A stretch of DNA of 64,000 bases from Platerodrilus igneus (lineage: Eukaryota; Arthropoda; Insecta; Coleoptera; Lycidae), in contig JARFIW010000884.1 in NCBI GenBank assembly GCA_036346225.1, positions 2,975,001 through 3,039,000 of the forward strand. The letters run 5' to 3'. The number at the start of each line of letters is the position of its first letter. Within the stretch, counting starts at the first letter, position 1. A program made the position numbers and the translations under genes. Below the pieces are notes generated by a model. The model worked only from the letters and a program-made list of their open reading frames with translations. It ran no database searches and was not told the origin of the DNA. Positions 49,486-60,728 of the stretch are shown here, piece after piece.

Positions 49486-50017
49486 TGCAATCCGCAATCA
49501 GAAATTTGTGTACATCAAAAGTAAAAGTAAGATGTATCTGTAAATGAACTTATGAAAATAATAAAAGCTTATTCACCTATACAAATTGATCTAATAGGTG
49601 TATAGCCATTAACAAACAATAACTTTATTATTTCACAAAGGAAAGAAACGTCCACTGCTTGGTTTTGGATTTCTTAAGCCTCGTCAGAGCGAATTAGTCT
49701 CCAACAGTCCTATGAAGTAATCGAAGCTATTATACTGATATAAGTTCGAAAACCTTTGTACTATGGCAAAAGTAAACAATATTGCCATCAGGTAGTAAAA
49801 CACCAACACTAACTAAGCGTGTCAGTAAAAATTGATTCGAAACTACATCGTAGTTTTATAGTACAAGTATATTTTGCCTTTGAGATTTGTGAAATGTTAT
49901 AGCAAAATTTATTTGCAAAATAACAAACCTTCTCGTGGCGTCGCCCGTTTCTTGCCCCAAAGGCAATTCATAATAATAAACGGACAAGTTATTTGCAATC
50001 CGCAATCAGGAATTTGT
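49486..50017. repeat. about 31-bp direct repeats flanking 470 bp
   Basis: AAGTTATTTGCAATCCGCAA TCAG at 49486 onward recurs at 49986 onward, followed in both by A/GAATTTGT. The intervening sequence includes, on the minus strand, CTCTGACGAGGCTTAAG and GTGGACGTTTC. Looks like a small element with terminal direct repeats. Confidence 0.6.
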
Positions 50018-50504
50018 ATTCAAATTCAACCATAGCAACAACATGATTTTTGTATAATTCCACTTTGTCCAGATCTCTAAAGAAAATGACCAAAGATGTG
50101 TCACCAGTAGCCACTCAACCAATCCCTTCTAAAGATGGGCAGAGACAAAAAGAAAAAGATGTTATTGTAGCATGTGCCCTTCGCTAAGAAAAATGACACT
50201 TTTTATGGTAACAGATGTTCCAAAGCATCATACGGTGAACTTCAAATAAAAATATACAAACAATAGCTAGAATACGAACTACCAATTAATAGTTTAATTT
50301 AGTTTTAGGATTTGTTTGATTTTATACATAGAAGACCTATATATTTACATTTATGTTGATAAAAAGAGTCTTTATATTATTAAAAATAATTTTTGAAGAA
50401 GTTCATATTTTAAGTGAATACCAGTATTTAATCATTTTTAAATATGTAATGTTTACGTATAGTTGGGAATATCGTAATATATAAGAACGTTGGCAATCTA
50501 GCAT
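50018..50504. other. unassigned; short coding-like stretch 50086-50187
   Basis: 50086-50187 is a 33-codon plus-strand ORF (MTKDVSPVATQPIPSKDGQ...) with codon use less AT-biased than its surroundings, ending in TAA. No domain recognised; possibly a fragment of a retrocopied gene. Confidence 0.2.
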
Positions 50505-51023
50505 TAAATAAACAAGTATAGACGAGATGAATAATTCGATTAGGGTTTAATAAAAACTCAACCATTAGTAAATAATTTTTGTTACAATTTGTGTTAGCGT
50601 GTTTGAAATATTTATCGTGTAGGAGTTAAAAAGCACAATACATTCAATAGCATTATTGCAGTATGCTTCTTATTAAAGTAGCAAATAGTGTTTTGTAAAT
50701 AATAAACAGTAAATTTAAACATTTATAGGCTCATCGGTAACATAGGAATTGCACAATTGACATCTCTTAAGTTCAACCAAGTTGTTTTAATATTTTATTT
50801 TTTGAAATTGTTAATTAGTATTTAAATTGATCTTAAAATACTTTCTGACCATGAAATAGTTATATAAATAAAAAAACAGAAAGTTCTACAGCTTTATTTT
50901 TCCCTGATTTGATACTGCGATGTGTAATGAAAGGCTAGTGTTTAATGGTAAATCTTATTATTATAACTGCGAGTATCGTTTTGACATATAGTATATAAAA
51001 ATCCTAGCTAAATACATAAACTA

Positions 51024-51041
51024 CATTGGCTTTTTCCAATG
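51024..51041 (-). promoter_or_regulatory. 3'-UTR hairpin just after the stop codon, copy A
   Basis: On the gene strand CATTGG-AAAAAG-CCAATG begins 3 nt after the TAA. In the paralogue it is CATCGG-AAAAAG-CCGATG: the fourth pair is T-A here and C-G there, a compensatory change. Role unknown (3'-end processing, stability or stop-codon context). Confidence 0.6.
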
Positions 51042-51044
51042 ACA

Positions 51045-52229
51045 TTATAAATAACAATTATAATTTTCTAACAAGACTAAAAATTGTTTTCGCATCTTAT
51101 CTGTAATGTCTCTGGTTGTACAAATTCCAAAATGATTCCTTGAACTAGTAACATCGATACATACTGGGATCTGACCATTTTTTGCATATTTATGATCACA
51201 ATCAGTTTGATTAATACCATTTAATGTTAAAAACATTTCAAGTGCATACAAGCAGTCGCAGGGCCAAGGATTTTGTTCAACTGATATTTCCTTAATAATT
51301 CCTTTTATATTACTATTTAAAAACATCCAGTTTTGTAGAATATTATGGTGTAGGTGTAACACGTTTAATGATCTTTGAAGAGAGAAAATGTTTGATGTTA
51401 AACTTGTTAAATAATTGTTGTTAAGGTAAAGACGTTGCAAATTAAGCATATGTAAAAAGGCCTCAGAGCTGATTGAGTCAAGTGTGTTGTATGACAAATC
51501 TAATGTTTCTAATTTTGGAAGCTTAAATGATGTAGTAAAGTTAGTAAAAATATTATGTGAGAGGTTTAAATATTCTAAAACTTGTAAATTGTTTAATGAG
51601 TGGCCATCAATGTGGTATAAAATATTATGAGCAAAATTCAACTGTTTCAAAAAACTAGAAAAAATCTCCTGGTTATCAATTTTTGAAATTTCATTATTTG
51701 TTATAATTAAAGTGTGTAAACCACCCACCAATAATGTTAGACCATAAAGGCGTTTAATCTTGTTGAAAGATAAATTTATTGTTGATATATCTGCAAATAG
51801 AAATATATCTGAACTAGTAAAATACTCAATATTATTGTGTTGCAGATCTAGTACATTCATCTGTGAATCAAACATAAATGCAGCCCTATCAAAAGTTCTA
51901 ATATTGTTTTTATACAATGTGAGCTTTCTTAGTTTTGGTAAACCTGAAAATGCATCATCACTTATTTCACTAACACTTCTGACAATTGTTAGTTCTTCCA
52001 GATTTTGTGCACCATCAAAGTATCGCTTTGGCAGTTTTATGTTTATAACTTCATTGATAGAGGGTTGATTATTTCCGATTGTTAATTGCTTCCAGTGTTC
52101 TTTTTCTGAAATGGCTACATCTTCCAGATATTCACAGAGTACTGCATTATTATCATTTAAACATGAATTAAAAATTGTTTTGGAATATCCTGCAATGATT
52201 AAAATTATGAAGAATACCGTGAAACACAT
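51045..52229 (-). CDS. secreted leucine-rich-repeat protein, copy A (394 aa)
   Basis: Intact single-exon ORF. Residues 1-18 are a signal peptide (MCFTVFFIILIIAGYSKT). Residues 23-32 carry a short Cys pair as N-cap. About ten LRRs follow from residue 75 to 305 (LDLQHNNI, INLSFNKI, LNLSHNIF, LDLSYNTL, LYLNNNYL and others). The LRRCT cap starts NPWPCDCLYALEMF with later cysteines in QTDCDHKY, VCIDV and GICTT. There is no membrane anchor after the cap, so it should be secreted. LRR ectodomains of this form bind proteins or ligands, but the partner cannot be inferred. In-frame TAA lies just upstream of ATG, and TTTCAG 6 nt before the ATG could be the acceptor of a 5'-UTR intron. It is about 90% identical to the inverted paralogue at 60729-61913. 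Confidence 0.93.
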   Translation of the reverse strand: MCFTVFFIILIIAGYSKTIFNSCLNDNNAVLCEYLEDVAISEKEHWKQLTIGNNQPSINEVINIKLPKRYFDGAQNLEELTIVRSVSEISDDAFSGLPKLRKLTLYKNNIRTFDRAAFMFDSQMNVLDLQHNNIEYFTSSDIFLFADISTINLSFNKIKRLYGLTLLVGGLHTLIITNNEISKIDNQEIFSSFLKQLNFAHNILYHIDGHSLNNLQVLEYLNLSHNIFTNFTTSFKLPKLETLDLSYNTLDSISSEAFLHMLNLQRLYLNNNYLTSLTSNIFSLQRSLNVLHLHHNILQNWMFLNSNIKGIIKEISVEQNPWPCDCLYALEMFLTLNGINQTDCDHKYAKNGQIPVCIDVTSSRNHFGICTTRDITDKMRKQFLVLLENYNCYL

Positions 52230-52762
52230 TTTATACTGAAATTACAAAACAATGTCTTATGAACTGTATGTTACTTCAGGTCAAGAGATAACATACATAT
52301 TTTGAAATATACATCAATGTATTAAATGTGATTTAATTTGAATAATGTCAACTTTATGTAATTAATTCCTAACAGAAATTTTAGTTTGAATCCAAAACAA
52401 TATTATAGTGTATAGGTGTTGCAATATTTGAATGAAGAATAATGCACTGAAAATGGTCTGCAATGAATTATAACTTAATAAGAAGCATTTAGTCAAATTT
52501 AATAAAAACATATTGTGTAATAGGGTAGTTGGACTGCGTAGTATTGAAAATAAGCATCATTCAAACAGATAATATATAGGAAATTATCCTCATACACTCA
52601 TAATAGTTTCGTGAAAAACAAATCAGCTAGCTTGAGGTTCAACTAATGAACTATGATGTATCATGAAACAGATAAAGGTAATTATCTAATTACTACCATT
52701 TTTGATCTTACCACGGTTCTTGATCTAATATATCCTAGTATGTCTGTTATTTATAAAGGTAA

Positions 52763-53379
52763 GTGACAACCTTTTTTTTTTACGGTTAAAAGCCTTCATC
52801 ATTATCACACAAGGATAAGCAGTACCATTTCTAAGAGTAACATCTCATTAAATTATGTTTAGGAATTTTCCAAATTATAATTGTATTAAGAATTAAAAGC
52901 CTTGCTATATAGCATGGAAACTAAACAGCATTCAATCGTTTACTTCAGAGGTTAAAACAAGTCTTCTAAAACATGCTTTTTATTGTGTAGACCAATTTTT
53001 AGAAAACGTTAGTTTGTGCTGTGTTCAGTTATAACTGTTATATAATATTTATAAATTTTTTACTTTGCACAAATTGCGAAATGTGTTTTCTCATAAAGGA
53101 GATACACTCTCAATGAAGTTTCTGTTAATTATGCTATTAGTTAGTTCTACTATGATCATTAATGCATGGTTTGTTAATTATTTTTAACCTGTTAGAAGAT
53201 GTCCAGAGTGATAACATTAAATATAATAACATACAAATTGGATAAAAATCGTGTAGCTTGTAATCTCCTTCACTTTCATTAAAACTGGTAAAATAAATAA
53301 ACTAGGTCGGTTCTTTAAATTTTACTCTCTTAAACTAACATGCTAAATTGATGCAGTTTCACCCAAATGTTGATTGAGC
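52763..53379. other. nothing recognised
   Basis: AT-rich DNA outside the duplication. Confidence 0.4.
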
Positions 53380-53560
53380 ACAGAATATTTTTGACACTTC
53401 CATCCTCAACATCTACTGTTGAGCGTTCATTCAGCACACTGCGAATGGTGAAAACCTGGTTGCAGACTACCATATCCGATCATCGTTTAAATGGTTTGTG
53501 CTTCGTGGGCGTTTATCGGAAAAAATATTAGACATGAAGCCTTTATTAACAAGGTTATTA
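53380..53560 (+). pseudogene. hAT transposase C-terminal dimerisation-domain relic
   Basis: 53396-53518 encodes SSTSTVERSFSTLRMVKTWL followed by TTISDHRLNGLCF, the hallmark end of hAT transposases (TSxAERSFSTLRRIKTWLR). Only this end is present. Not contiguous with the BED-finger relic at 10110 and maybe from another hAT family. Confidence 0.85.
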
Positions 53561-54029
53561 ATAAATTTGCAAATTCTAGGCGTTTGCAGCTACTATTTCT
53601 TATAAACACTAATTAAGCACTTAAGTTTTAGACAATTATGTGGTTTTGAGTATACAATGCTTGTGCTTACATTTTGAAGAAATTAAATATTTGTGTTAAA
53701 ATAATAAAATACATTATATTCAGTACTTCAAAGTTTTGGTTATATATGAAGTCAAGTAGACCTGGTCGAGTGCGATAGCTCATCCTAACTTATTCTTATA
53801 TTACCTTAAACTGAAGACAGATCTATACTTGCCCCCTCTACGAATTTTCTTTCCGCAGACACCCATGGTTGCATTAATACTGCCTCTCATGTAATTTCTA
53901 CTGGTAATGCAATCCTTTTTAAACAACGTCAATATCTTCTCTCACTTGCTATGCAATAGCATTTATACTTTGAAATAGACAAGGATGTTTGCTTCTGACA
54001 TCAGATCACCTTCCTCTGGTCAAGTCAGT
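53561..54029. other. unassigned, possibly 5' part of the gypsy relic
   Basis: From about 53760 base composition changes (C-rich, coding-like) without a clear domain; may be gag/protease remnants of the next element. Confidence 0.3.
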
Positions 54030-56290
54030 TGCTTCTCGTGTCAAAGAAAAATGGAGAATACCATCTTAGTTTTAATGACATAAACTCATTCCAAATGGAT
54101 ATCCATTGACTTATATAGTTTCAATCATTAGTCACTTAAGAACTGTAAAATTTATATTTTCATCCATCTAAGACAATCTTTTTACCAAATCCCTCTTGAA
54201 TTATCTTCTCACCCCAAAACTGTTGCTTTTTGTGAACCTAGTAGAGGTCTTTATGAATATAGTTTTATGCATTATGGTTTATCAAATGCTCCTGAAGTTC
54301 TAGAAAAAAATGTAGATCAAACTTTAGGACCTACTTCACATCAAGAATATGTCTTTGTACCTTAGATGAACATATCTCCACCTTAAATGAAGTTTAGCAA
54401 TGCTTTAACAACGCAGAATATAAAGAAAATTTTGAAAAATGTTCTTTTTTTGTGTTTGGTCTCTTTCATTTCTTGGTTCTATAGTAGATGGACTCGACTT
54501 CGTGTTGACCCATCTAAAGTTGACGCTATTATTAAATTCAAAACATCTAAAAATGTGTTACCCAATCTTTCAACTATCTCTACTCTCATCACTGCCTTAA
54601 TAAAAAATAAGAAAAAGAGTGTGTTGAAAAAAACAAATTTAATTACTTCAGCCCCAATCTTAATCTCACCAAACTTAAATAAAACGTTTTCATTCAAACT
54701 TATCCTTCACTTGCAGGATTAAGTACAATGTTATTTCCGGAACATAATGGTTTAGAACATCCTACCGCTTACGCAAGTCGAGCGTTAAATTCTGCTGAAC
54801 AAAAATATTTCACTACCAAAAGAGAATTATTTGGTGTTATCTTTGGTATAGAAAAATTTTGAGGATCGCTAGAAGGTACTGATTTTACTGTTATAACTGA
54901 TTGTGCTGCTTTTACCAGGTTAAACAACTTAAAACAACCCACAGGAGTCTAGCTCGTTGAAGCTTACGTTTATCTCAATTTACTTTCACTATTCATGATA
55001 GATCAGGAAAACTAAATATCGTACCTGATGCATTATCTAGTGATGTTGCTTCTCTAAACCTCCCTCACTTAACTCCAGATGTCTGGTATTCTAATATTAT
55101 AAAAAGTTTCTAAACATCCTGATATATTATTTATATTTCGTGTAATTGGTGATAGGCTTTATAAATTTGTGTCTTCTTCTTCATGCAGAACTACAAATAT
55201 CCTGGCATGAAAATTAGTCGTTCCTACTCCAAATCGTAATGATGTCTTAAAAATGTGTCACAATGGCCCTATTCCCACTCACTTAGGCATTAGAAAAACA
55301 TTAACTAAAATATTTGATTTTATTACTGACCTATCTAAAATATTCCGTTTGTGGTTAAATTAAAAACTGTAAAAACTGTGGTGCACAAAAAGTTCACAAG
55401 AAGCCCGACCTGGTTTAATGGGTAAATTTAAAAAAGTATGTCGCTTTCAGTTAATTGTTTTGGATCTACTAGAATCACTCCATCGTTCAAAAAAAGGTAA
55501 CCAATATTGCTAGTAGTAACAAATTGGTTTTCCAAATTTGTTCTCGTTCAACCTTTATCTGCAAATTTCTAGAACAACAAATGTTTCTTATTTTTGGTAT
55601 ACCTCAAATTATTTTTTGTGATAATGGCCCCCAAATTATCTCTAAAGACTTTCAAAATGTTGTGACTAGTCATAAAGTACAAAATATGTGGGTTAATGCT
55701 AAATATTACCCTCAAGTAAACCCTATGAAAAGAGTTAATCGTGTCATCATTACTGCTTTCTCATTTTATATTGATTGTGACCACACCAAATGGAATGAAA
55801 ATATCTTAAAAATTGCATAAGCATTAGGTATCTCTAGGCATGAAGCTACTCAATTCTCACCTCCTTTTTTCGTTTTTGATTGATATACCCCAACTGATGA
55901 TAGTTATAATGGTTCTGTTCCAGATGATACTGATGAAATTCAATTTGATGAAAAAGTACGTTTGGACAAAGATCAACAAAACGTACCTTCTATTTCTACC
56001 GATGTTAGGCAAAAATTTGTTTAAAGCTTATGAAAAGGGTAAAAATCACTACAATCTTCATAAGAGAAATACTTCATTTGCCTTGGGCGAACAAGTGTGG
56101 AAGAAAAACCCTGTCTTATCTGATGCAACTAAAAGGTTTTCTGGTAAATTAGAACCTACATTGATCTAATTGAAGTATCTCATGTAGTTTCTCCAATGAT
56201 TTATGAATTTCAAGATTCTAATGACAAATCTCAAGCATGCTAGCATTTTAAGGATCTAAAACCATTTTCTTCTATTACTAACAATTAATA
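54030..56290 (+). pseudogene. Ty3/gypsy pol relic: RT, RNase H, integrase
   Basis: Domains in order, in shifting frames. RT: KENGEYHLSFNDINSFQMD, FYQIPLELSSHPKTVAF, YEYSFMHYGLSNAPEV, 54035-54365 (the YVDD region is lost). RNase H: AEQKYFTTKRELFGVIFGIE, ITDCAAFTRLNNLKQP and KLNIVPDALSSD (54720-55050). Integrase: HNGPIPTHLGIRKTL (55260-), WFSKFVLVQPLSA-like segment, and a CDNGPQIISKDFQNVV stretch (55620-55670, catalytic DNGP). A C-terminal segment follows, FALGEQVWKKNPVLS and HFKDLKPFS, ending about 56285. Same family as the relic at 16381. No matching LTRs found on either side. Confidence 0.88.
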
Positions 56291-57670
56291 CCTACTCATT
56301 CCTCTGTTTTTACCATTATTTAATTACATATCCGATCTCTTCTAACGTTATTTGAACTTAATTTCCAATTTTTGGAATTTATCTTCTCTTATGTAAATAT
56401 ATCTTGCCCTTAAACTCTCAATTATTTGAAACCTTTTCATTTCTCATCTCATAATCACAGAGTTCTCTCATCCTAGTTTTAAAATAATTTATTTGTCTAC
56501 ACTCAAATAATTTCATTTTTTCTTCAATTTTCATCTTTATTTTCTATTATTCTTATTCTTATCACCCCATCCTTTTGTCGTGGTTAACATATCTTCCGTT
56601 AAATCTTTAGGACTTACACTGGCTGATGTCGGATTAATGCGTTACTCTTTGGATACCTATAGGATCACGACATGTGCCTCTATACTAAAAAAGTCGATTT
56701 CCACCGTTGTCACTACAAGAAATTTCTATTTGATGCGTTTTTGTTCGCAAATATGTCAATAATTTTTTACAGTTTTTATTATCAACTATTTTTCTTTATC
56801 ATGGGGATGTTTGTGCACTTTTGTTTTTTTCCTGAACGTGCCGACGAGGGGCTGTTGCCTTTAGTGGTTTTCAGTGCTAATCCCTTATTATTTTTTTGGT
56901 ATATTAAACATTTTTCTACTTCTATCCTTGAATAACTGTTTATCGGTTAATTATTTCTGTATATCTGTGGTAGCTACTGTTTTTGAAATTACTGTGTGGG
57001 CACATTTAAGTTGGTAATTTTACCTTTGTTTAATTTTCTTATTGCAATGGAAGATGATCTGTCTAGGTCTCATCTGGAGCCTAATTATATTTTAATTATT
57101 TACGTATTAGTATAGTATGTTTTGTTGCTAACATTGCAGGTGGTCATCAGAACGATTTCTACTCTATAGGAACATTCCCTACTCTCTCTCCTTTCTCTAG
57201 GATGCTTATCCTAAAACTCTACTTTTTCGTATCCCTCCATGTACGTTTTAGCTTTATCTTTCTTCCGTTGGACCTGTCTTAGTTCCGAGACAACCGTGCA
57301 TCACATAAGAGTGGTTTTTCCTCGCTTCGGGTTGGTGACTAGAATTTGACTGGTTGAAAAGTGCTTTTTTGCTATGCACCTATTTTCTATCATTTTTGCT
57401 CAATGTGAACCCTTCTTCTTCTCTCTTTTACCTGGTTGCTATGAAGCTCCAAACATCCCATCTCCCTCTTTTATCTTTTCTACGTTTGTTCTATTTTTTC
57501 CTTTACTTTCAAAGTCGCTGCATAGTTTAGAGGGTTGTTACCTCACGACATTGGACTGTAGGTGTGGGGACCTCCATCCAGCTTTATATTGTCGCTATCT
57601 TCCTCTGGGTTTTATGCTAAAGCCTCCGACGGTACAATTTGTTATTGACTTGATCTGCGGGCTAAGCCCC
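56291..57670. other. T/C-rich unassigned DNA
   Basis: Pyrimidine-rich on the plus strand with ORFs 56672-56935 and 57374-57808, the latter running into the SINE. May be the 3' UTR/LTR region of the gypsy element, but no repeat pair is visible. Confidence 0.3.
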
Positions 57671-57968
57671 CAGGCGGCTCCGTGGCGTAGTGGTATGTGT
57701 GTGACTACTACGCCCAAGGTCTCGGGTTCGAATCCCGATACGGTTCGCTTGAAAAATGTTAGGCGAGCATTTTTCACAAAAATACACCCTCGTTCGGATG
57801 AGAGGTAAAATGGAGGACCCGTGTGTGAGTGTTGTCACGCACATTAGAGATCCCTACCTTGCTTGGAACAGCAAGGGTTCAGTAAAATTCAAAATTTTCA
57901 GGTTAGAAAAAATCGCTTCCTGGCCAATGTAGTATAGTCGGATAGAGCATTGGAAAATCAAATGTAGG
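57671..57968 (+). mobile_element. tRNA-derived SINE, copy 2
   Basis: Same organisation as 30786-31083: A box TGGCGTAGTGG, B box GGTTCGAATCCC, body block GGATGAGAGG and CACATTAGAGATCCC, about 90% identical. Flanked by an imperfect target-site duplication GGGCTAAGCCCC / GGGCTAAACCTC (57659-57670 and about 57967-57978), so older than copy 1. Confidence 0.88.
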
Positions 57969-57978
57969 GGCTAAACCT

Positions 57979-58395
57979 CTCTCAATCAACACAGGGGTGT
58001 AGGCTCTGCATCCACATTTCTACCTGGTCCCTCATGCCGTTCTCATGAATGGGTGTCGCTTCACAGAACTTCTTCTGAAATTATCTTTAAGATACTATCC
58101 TATCTAGCTATTGCTGCAAAGCAAAAATTATCTATGTATGTTTCTCTTTGAAAATATTTTTGAGAATTATCTTATCTATTTAAGTTCCAAACTTTTGGTA
58201 TTTATTTTCAAAGGTAGGATTTATTGTATAAATGAGAAGAGCCTAATGTGCCTTTTAGCCTTGTATTTTGGTCAGCTAGGATAAAAAATTTAGTTATCAT
58301 TAATGAAGTATTATTGGATAATTTGTTAGCGCAAAGTTTGTATTGTTGCAAGATATTATGTTTTTACCTTTGCTAGTAAGTCTGTGTTTTAATTT
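57979..58395. other. nothing recognised
   Basis: Short interval between the SINE and the palindromic repeat. Confidence 0.4.
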
Positions 58396-58615
58396 TTCTT
58401 AATCTTCTTTGGGGATTAAACCACTCATAGTTTTTAAAATTATCTTTATTAACGTTTCGATCCATAACCTAGGATCGTCTTCAAAACGTTTTGAAAACGA
58501 TCCTAGGTTATGGATCGAAACGTTAATAAAGATAATTTTAAAAACTATGAGTGGTTTAATCTCCAAAGAAGATTAAGAAGAATACTAAACAAACCACAAA
58601 CATACAGGGTGTGTT
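58396..58615. repeat. inverted-dimer repeat with hammerhead-like unit (copy 3)
   Basis: A spacerless palindrome centred at AAAACGTTTT (58483-58492), arms about 92 bp. The minus unit reads TTTTGAAGACGATCC-TAGGTTAT-GGATCGAAACGTT; the plus unit has TTGAAAAC in place of TTGAAGAC. Both continue through AAAAACTATGAGTGGTTTAA to GAAGATTAAGAA. The plus side extends to ACATACAGGG as in copies 1 and 2. TTGAAGA differs from the hammerhead core CTGANGA by one base. Confidence 0.88.
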
Positions 58616-60206
58616 TTAATTTGTTTTGAGTTAAAGACTACCTTAATGGTATTTGGAAAATTTGTATGGATTTATATGCAATGAAAAAAATTAAACTTGC
58701 ATTTAGTTTTATAGTGATTTAAGTGTTAGTTTTGTAAATAGTTTTAGCATCTAGGGTATTTAACATATTAATGTGATTTAAGTTCCCGGCAATGTTTATG
58801 ATAAACAGCCCACTAGTATGATGTGATTTTACAGTGTGGACGTTTCACATGGTTTGAAATGATATGCGTCGTTGTCCTCCACCAATGAGAACGTGATACA
58901 TAGAAGTTGGTGGTTTACAAGTTGAAAACAATGATGGCAATCATTCATTCTACACGTAGCTACTTTATCTTGAAGAACTGCAAGAGTGGTGCTTTATAAC
59001 TTAAAGTAGTGAAGTTCGCCTGTCAATTCCTACTTCAATCTTTTTGCATCCTGTTCCCTGTTTAGTGTTGTAGGTAAACAACGAATTTCGCCACAAAAAT
59101 CTGGATTTGAAAGGCGTCAATCTCACCCACTCTCTGTAGTATACAAACCAATAATGATTATTGGTTATCTAGATGGTCACGATGTAGTAATTTAAAGAAT
59201 GCATTAACTGGCTTTACTTCAGCTTTTAAACATTTAGATGGTCATCAGGTAAGCAGACTCATAATTAGTTTGCATGGTTAATGTGTAAAGCAAAGCAAAT
59301 ATGATATTTGTAATCCATGTCAAACTGATTACGCCCTCTGTCCATCGCTCTGTATGGACAAGTAATTAACTATAGTGTGATGCCGCTTGGTCTATCTATG
59401 ATTACATTAGAATGCAGGTGAAGGGTTGAATACACAAAAGATAATTGGTGTGCACTCTGTGGCCTGACATCTTCAAATGTCTGATGATTAGCAGGTGTTA
59501 CCTTGTGAGATCACTTGATTGACAGGTACAAGACTTTGCATTTAACATTACAATAGGTATATTCGAGCATTTATTAGAATTCTCCAGATTGTAATTTGCA
59601 TACTTTGGGTTATTGTAGACCTATCCAGAACAATTGGATAGGGTACAAATTAACGCTAAAGGGTTCTGGGAGTGAGTTCTAATACCAACTTCTATTGTAA
59701 AACTTGAGTAGTAATGTAAAGCTTTAAACTGTAATTTAGAGCTTTAAAATGTGTAACATAATTACTCTACTGTCAACATACATCACCTTACTCGATATAA
59801 ATGTATAAATTAATTGTAGTGCTTTGAGATTAACCTAATTAAGAAGAATAGCATCGTACTGTTAAGAATATTAAACTTGTACTGTTAGTTAAGCTGTGAA
59901 AGTAAAGCGTTGCGAGCTTTTAGAAATTTTGTAGTACTATGAGTTGTTGAAAAGGCTTGTGTAACCAGTTGGAAAACAAAGACATGTTTTTTTATTGCAA
60001 ATGGGCTTTTCTTCACTACAATAATATTTTTTACCTTTGTATTCAACTAGTAGTATACTATTTAGCAAGGTTTTTAATTCTTAATGCAAATATGATGTGG
60101 ACAATTCCTAAACATTACAATTTAATGAGATGGTATTCTTAGTAAATTGTCGTAACTTGCCCTGTATGATAATAATGGCCTTTAAACATAGAAAAAAGAA
60201 GTGAAT
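58616..60206. other. nothing firmly recognised
   Basis: AT-rich to moderately balanced. ATTCCACTTCAG..CATCAGGTAAGC (59215-59255) has the look of a tiny exon between splice sites but no support. No TE identified. Confidence 0.35.
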
Positions 60207-60728
60207 TTCCTTTATAAATAACAAACATCCTAGGATATATTAGATCAAAAACCTTGGCAAAATCAAGCATGTTTAATTTATCTATTTCATGATACATCAT
60301 AGCTCATTAGTTGAATGCCAAGGTAGTAGCTAATGATTTGTTTTTCATGAAACTATTACGAGTGTATGAAGATAATTTCCTATTTATTATCTGTTTGAAT
60401 GATGCTTATTTTCAATATTACGCAGTCCAGCTAACCTATTACAAAATATGTTTTAATTAACTTTTTCTGAATAAACCTTATTAAATTATATTTCATTGCA
60501 GACTATTTCCAGTGCATTATTCTTCATTCAAATATTACAACATCTATACACTATAATATTGTTTTGGATTCAAAATAAAATTGCTGCCAGGAATTAATTA
60601 TTTAAAGTTGACATTATTTAAATTAAACCACAGTTAATATATTGATGTATATTTCAAAATGTGTATGTTATCTCTTGACCTGAAGTCACATAAAGTTCAT
60701 AAGACATTGTTTGTAATTGCAGTATAAA

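Larger units (their letters stand above)
50505..52762 (-). repeat. inverted segmental duplication, left copy (about 2.26 kb)
   Basis: Homologous in reverse orientation to about 60207-62435. Similarity runs from TAAATAAACAAGTATAGACG (50505) through the LRR gene to CCTAGTATGTCTGTTATTTA (about 52750). Non-coding flanks on both sides are included, so this is a DNA-level duplication and not retroposition. Confidence 0.9.

Noticed and set aside
51760..52068. 102-codon ORF antisense to LRR copy A, with a conserved counterpart at 60890-61198
   Set aside because: It is the reverse complement of a strongly constrained LRR coding region; its conservation follows from the sense frame.
57374..57808. 144-codon ORF
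   Set aside because: Its 3' third is SINE sequence and the rest is pyrimidine-rich with no domain; chance ORF.
60717..60728. Upstream start giving MQYK extension to LRR copy B
   Set aside because: The codon at 60717 is TTG, preceded by an in-frame TAA; copy A has no such extension.
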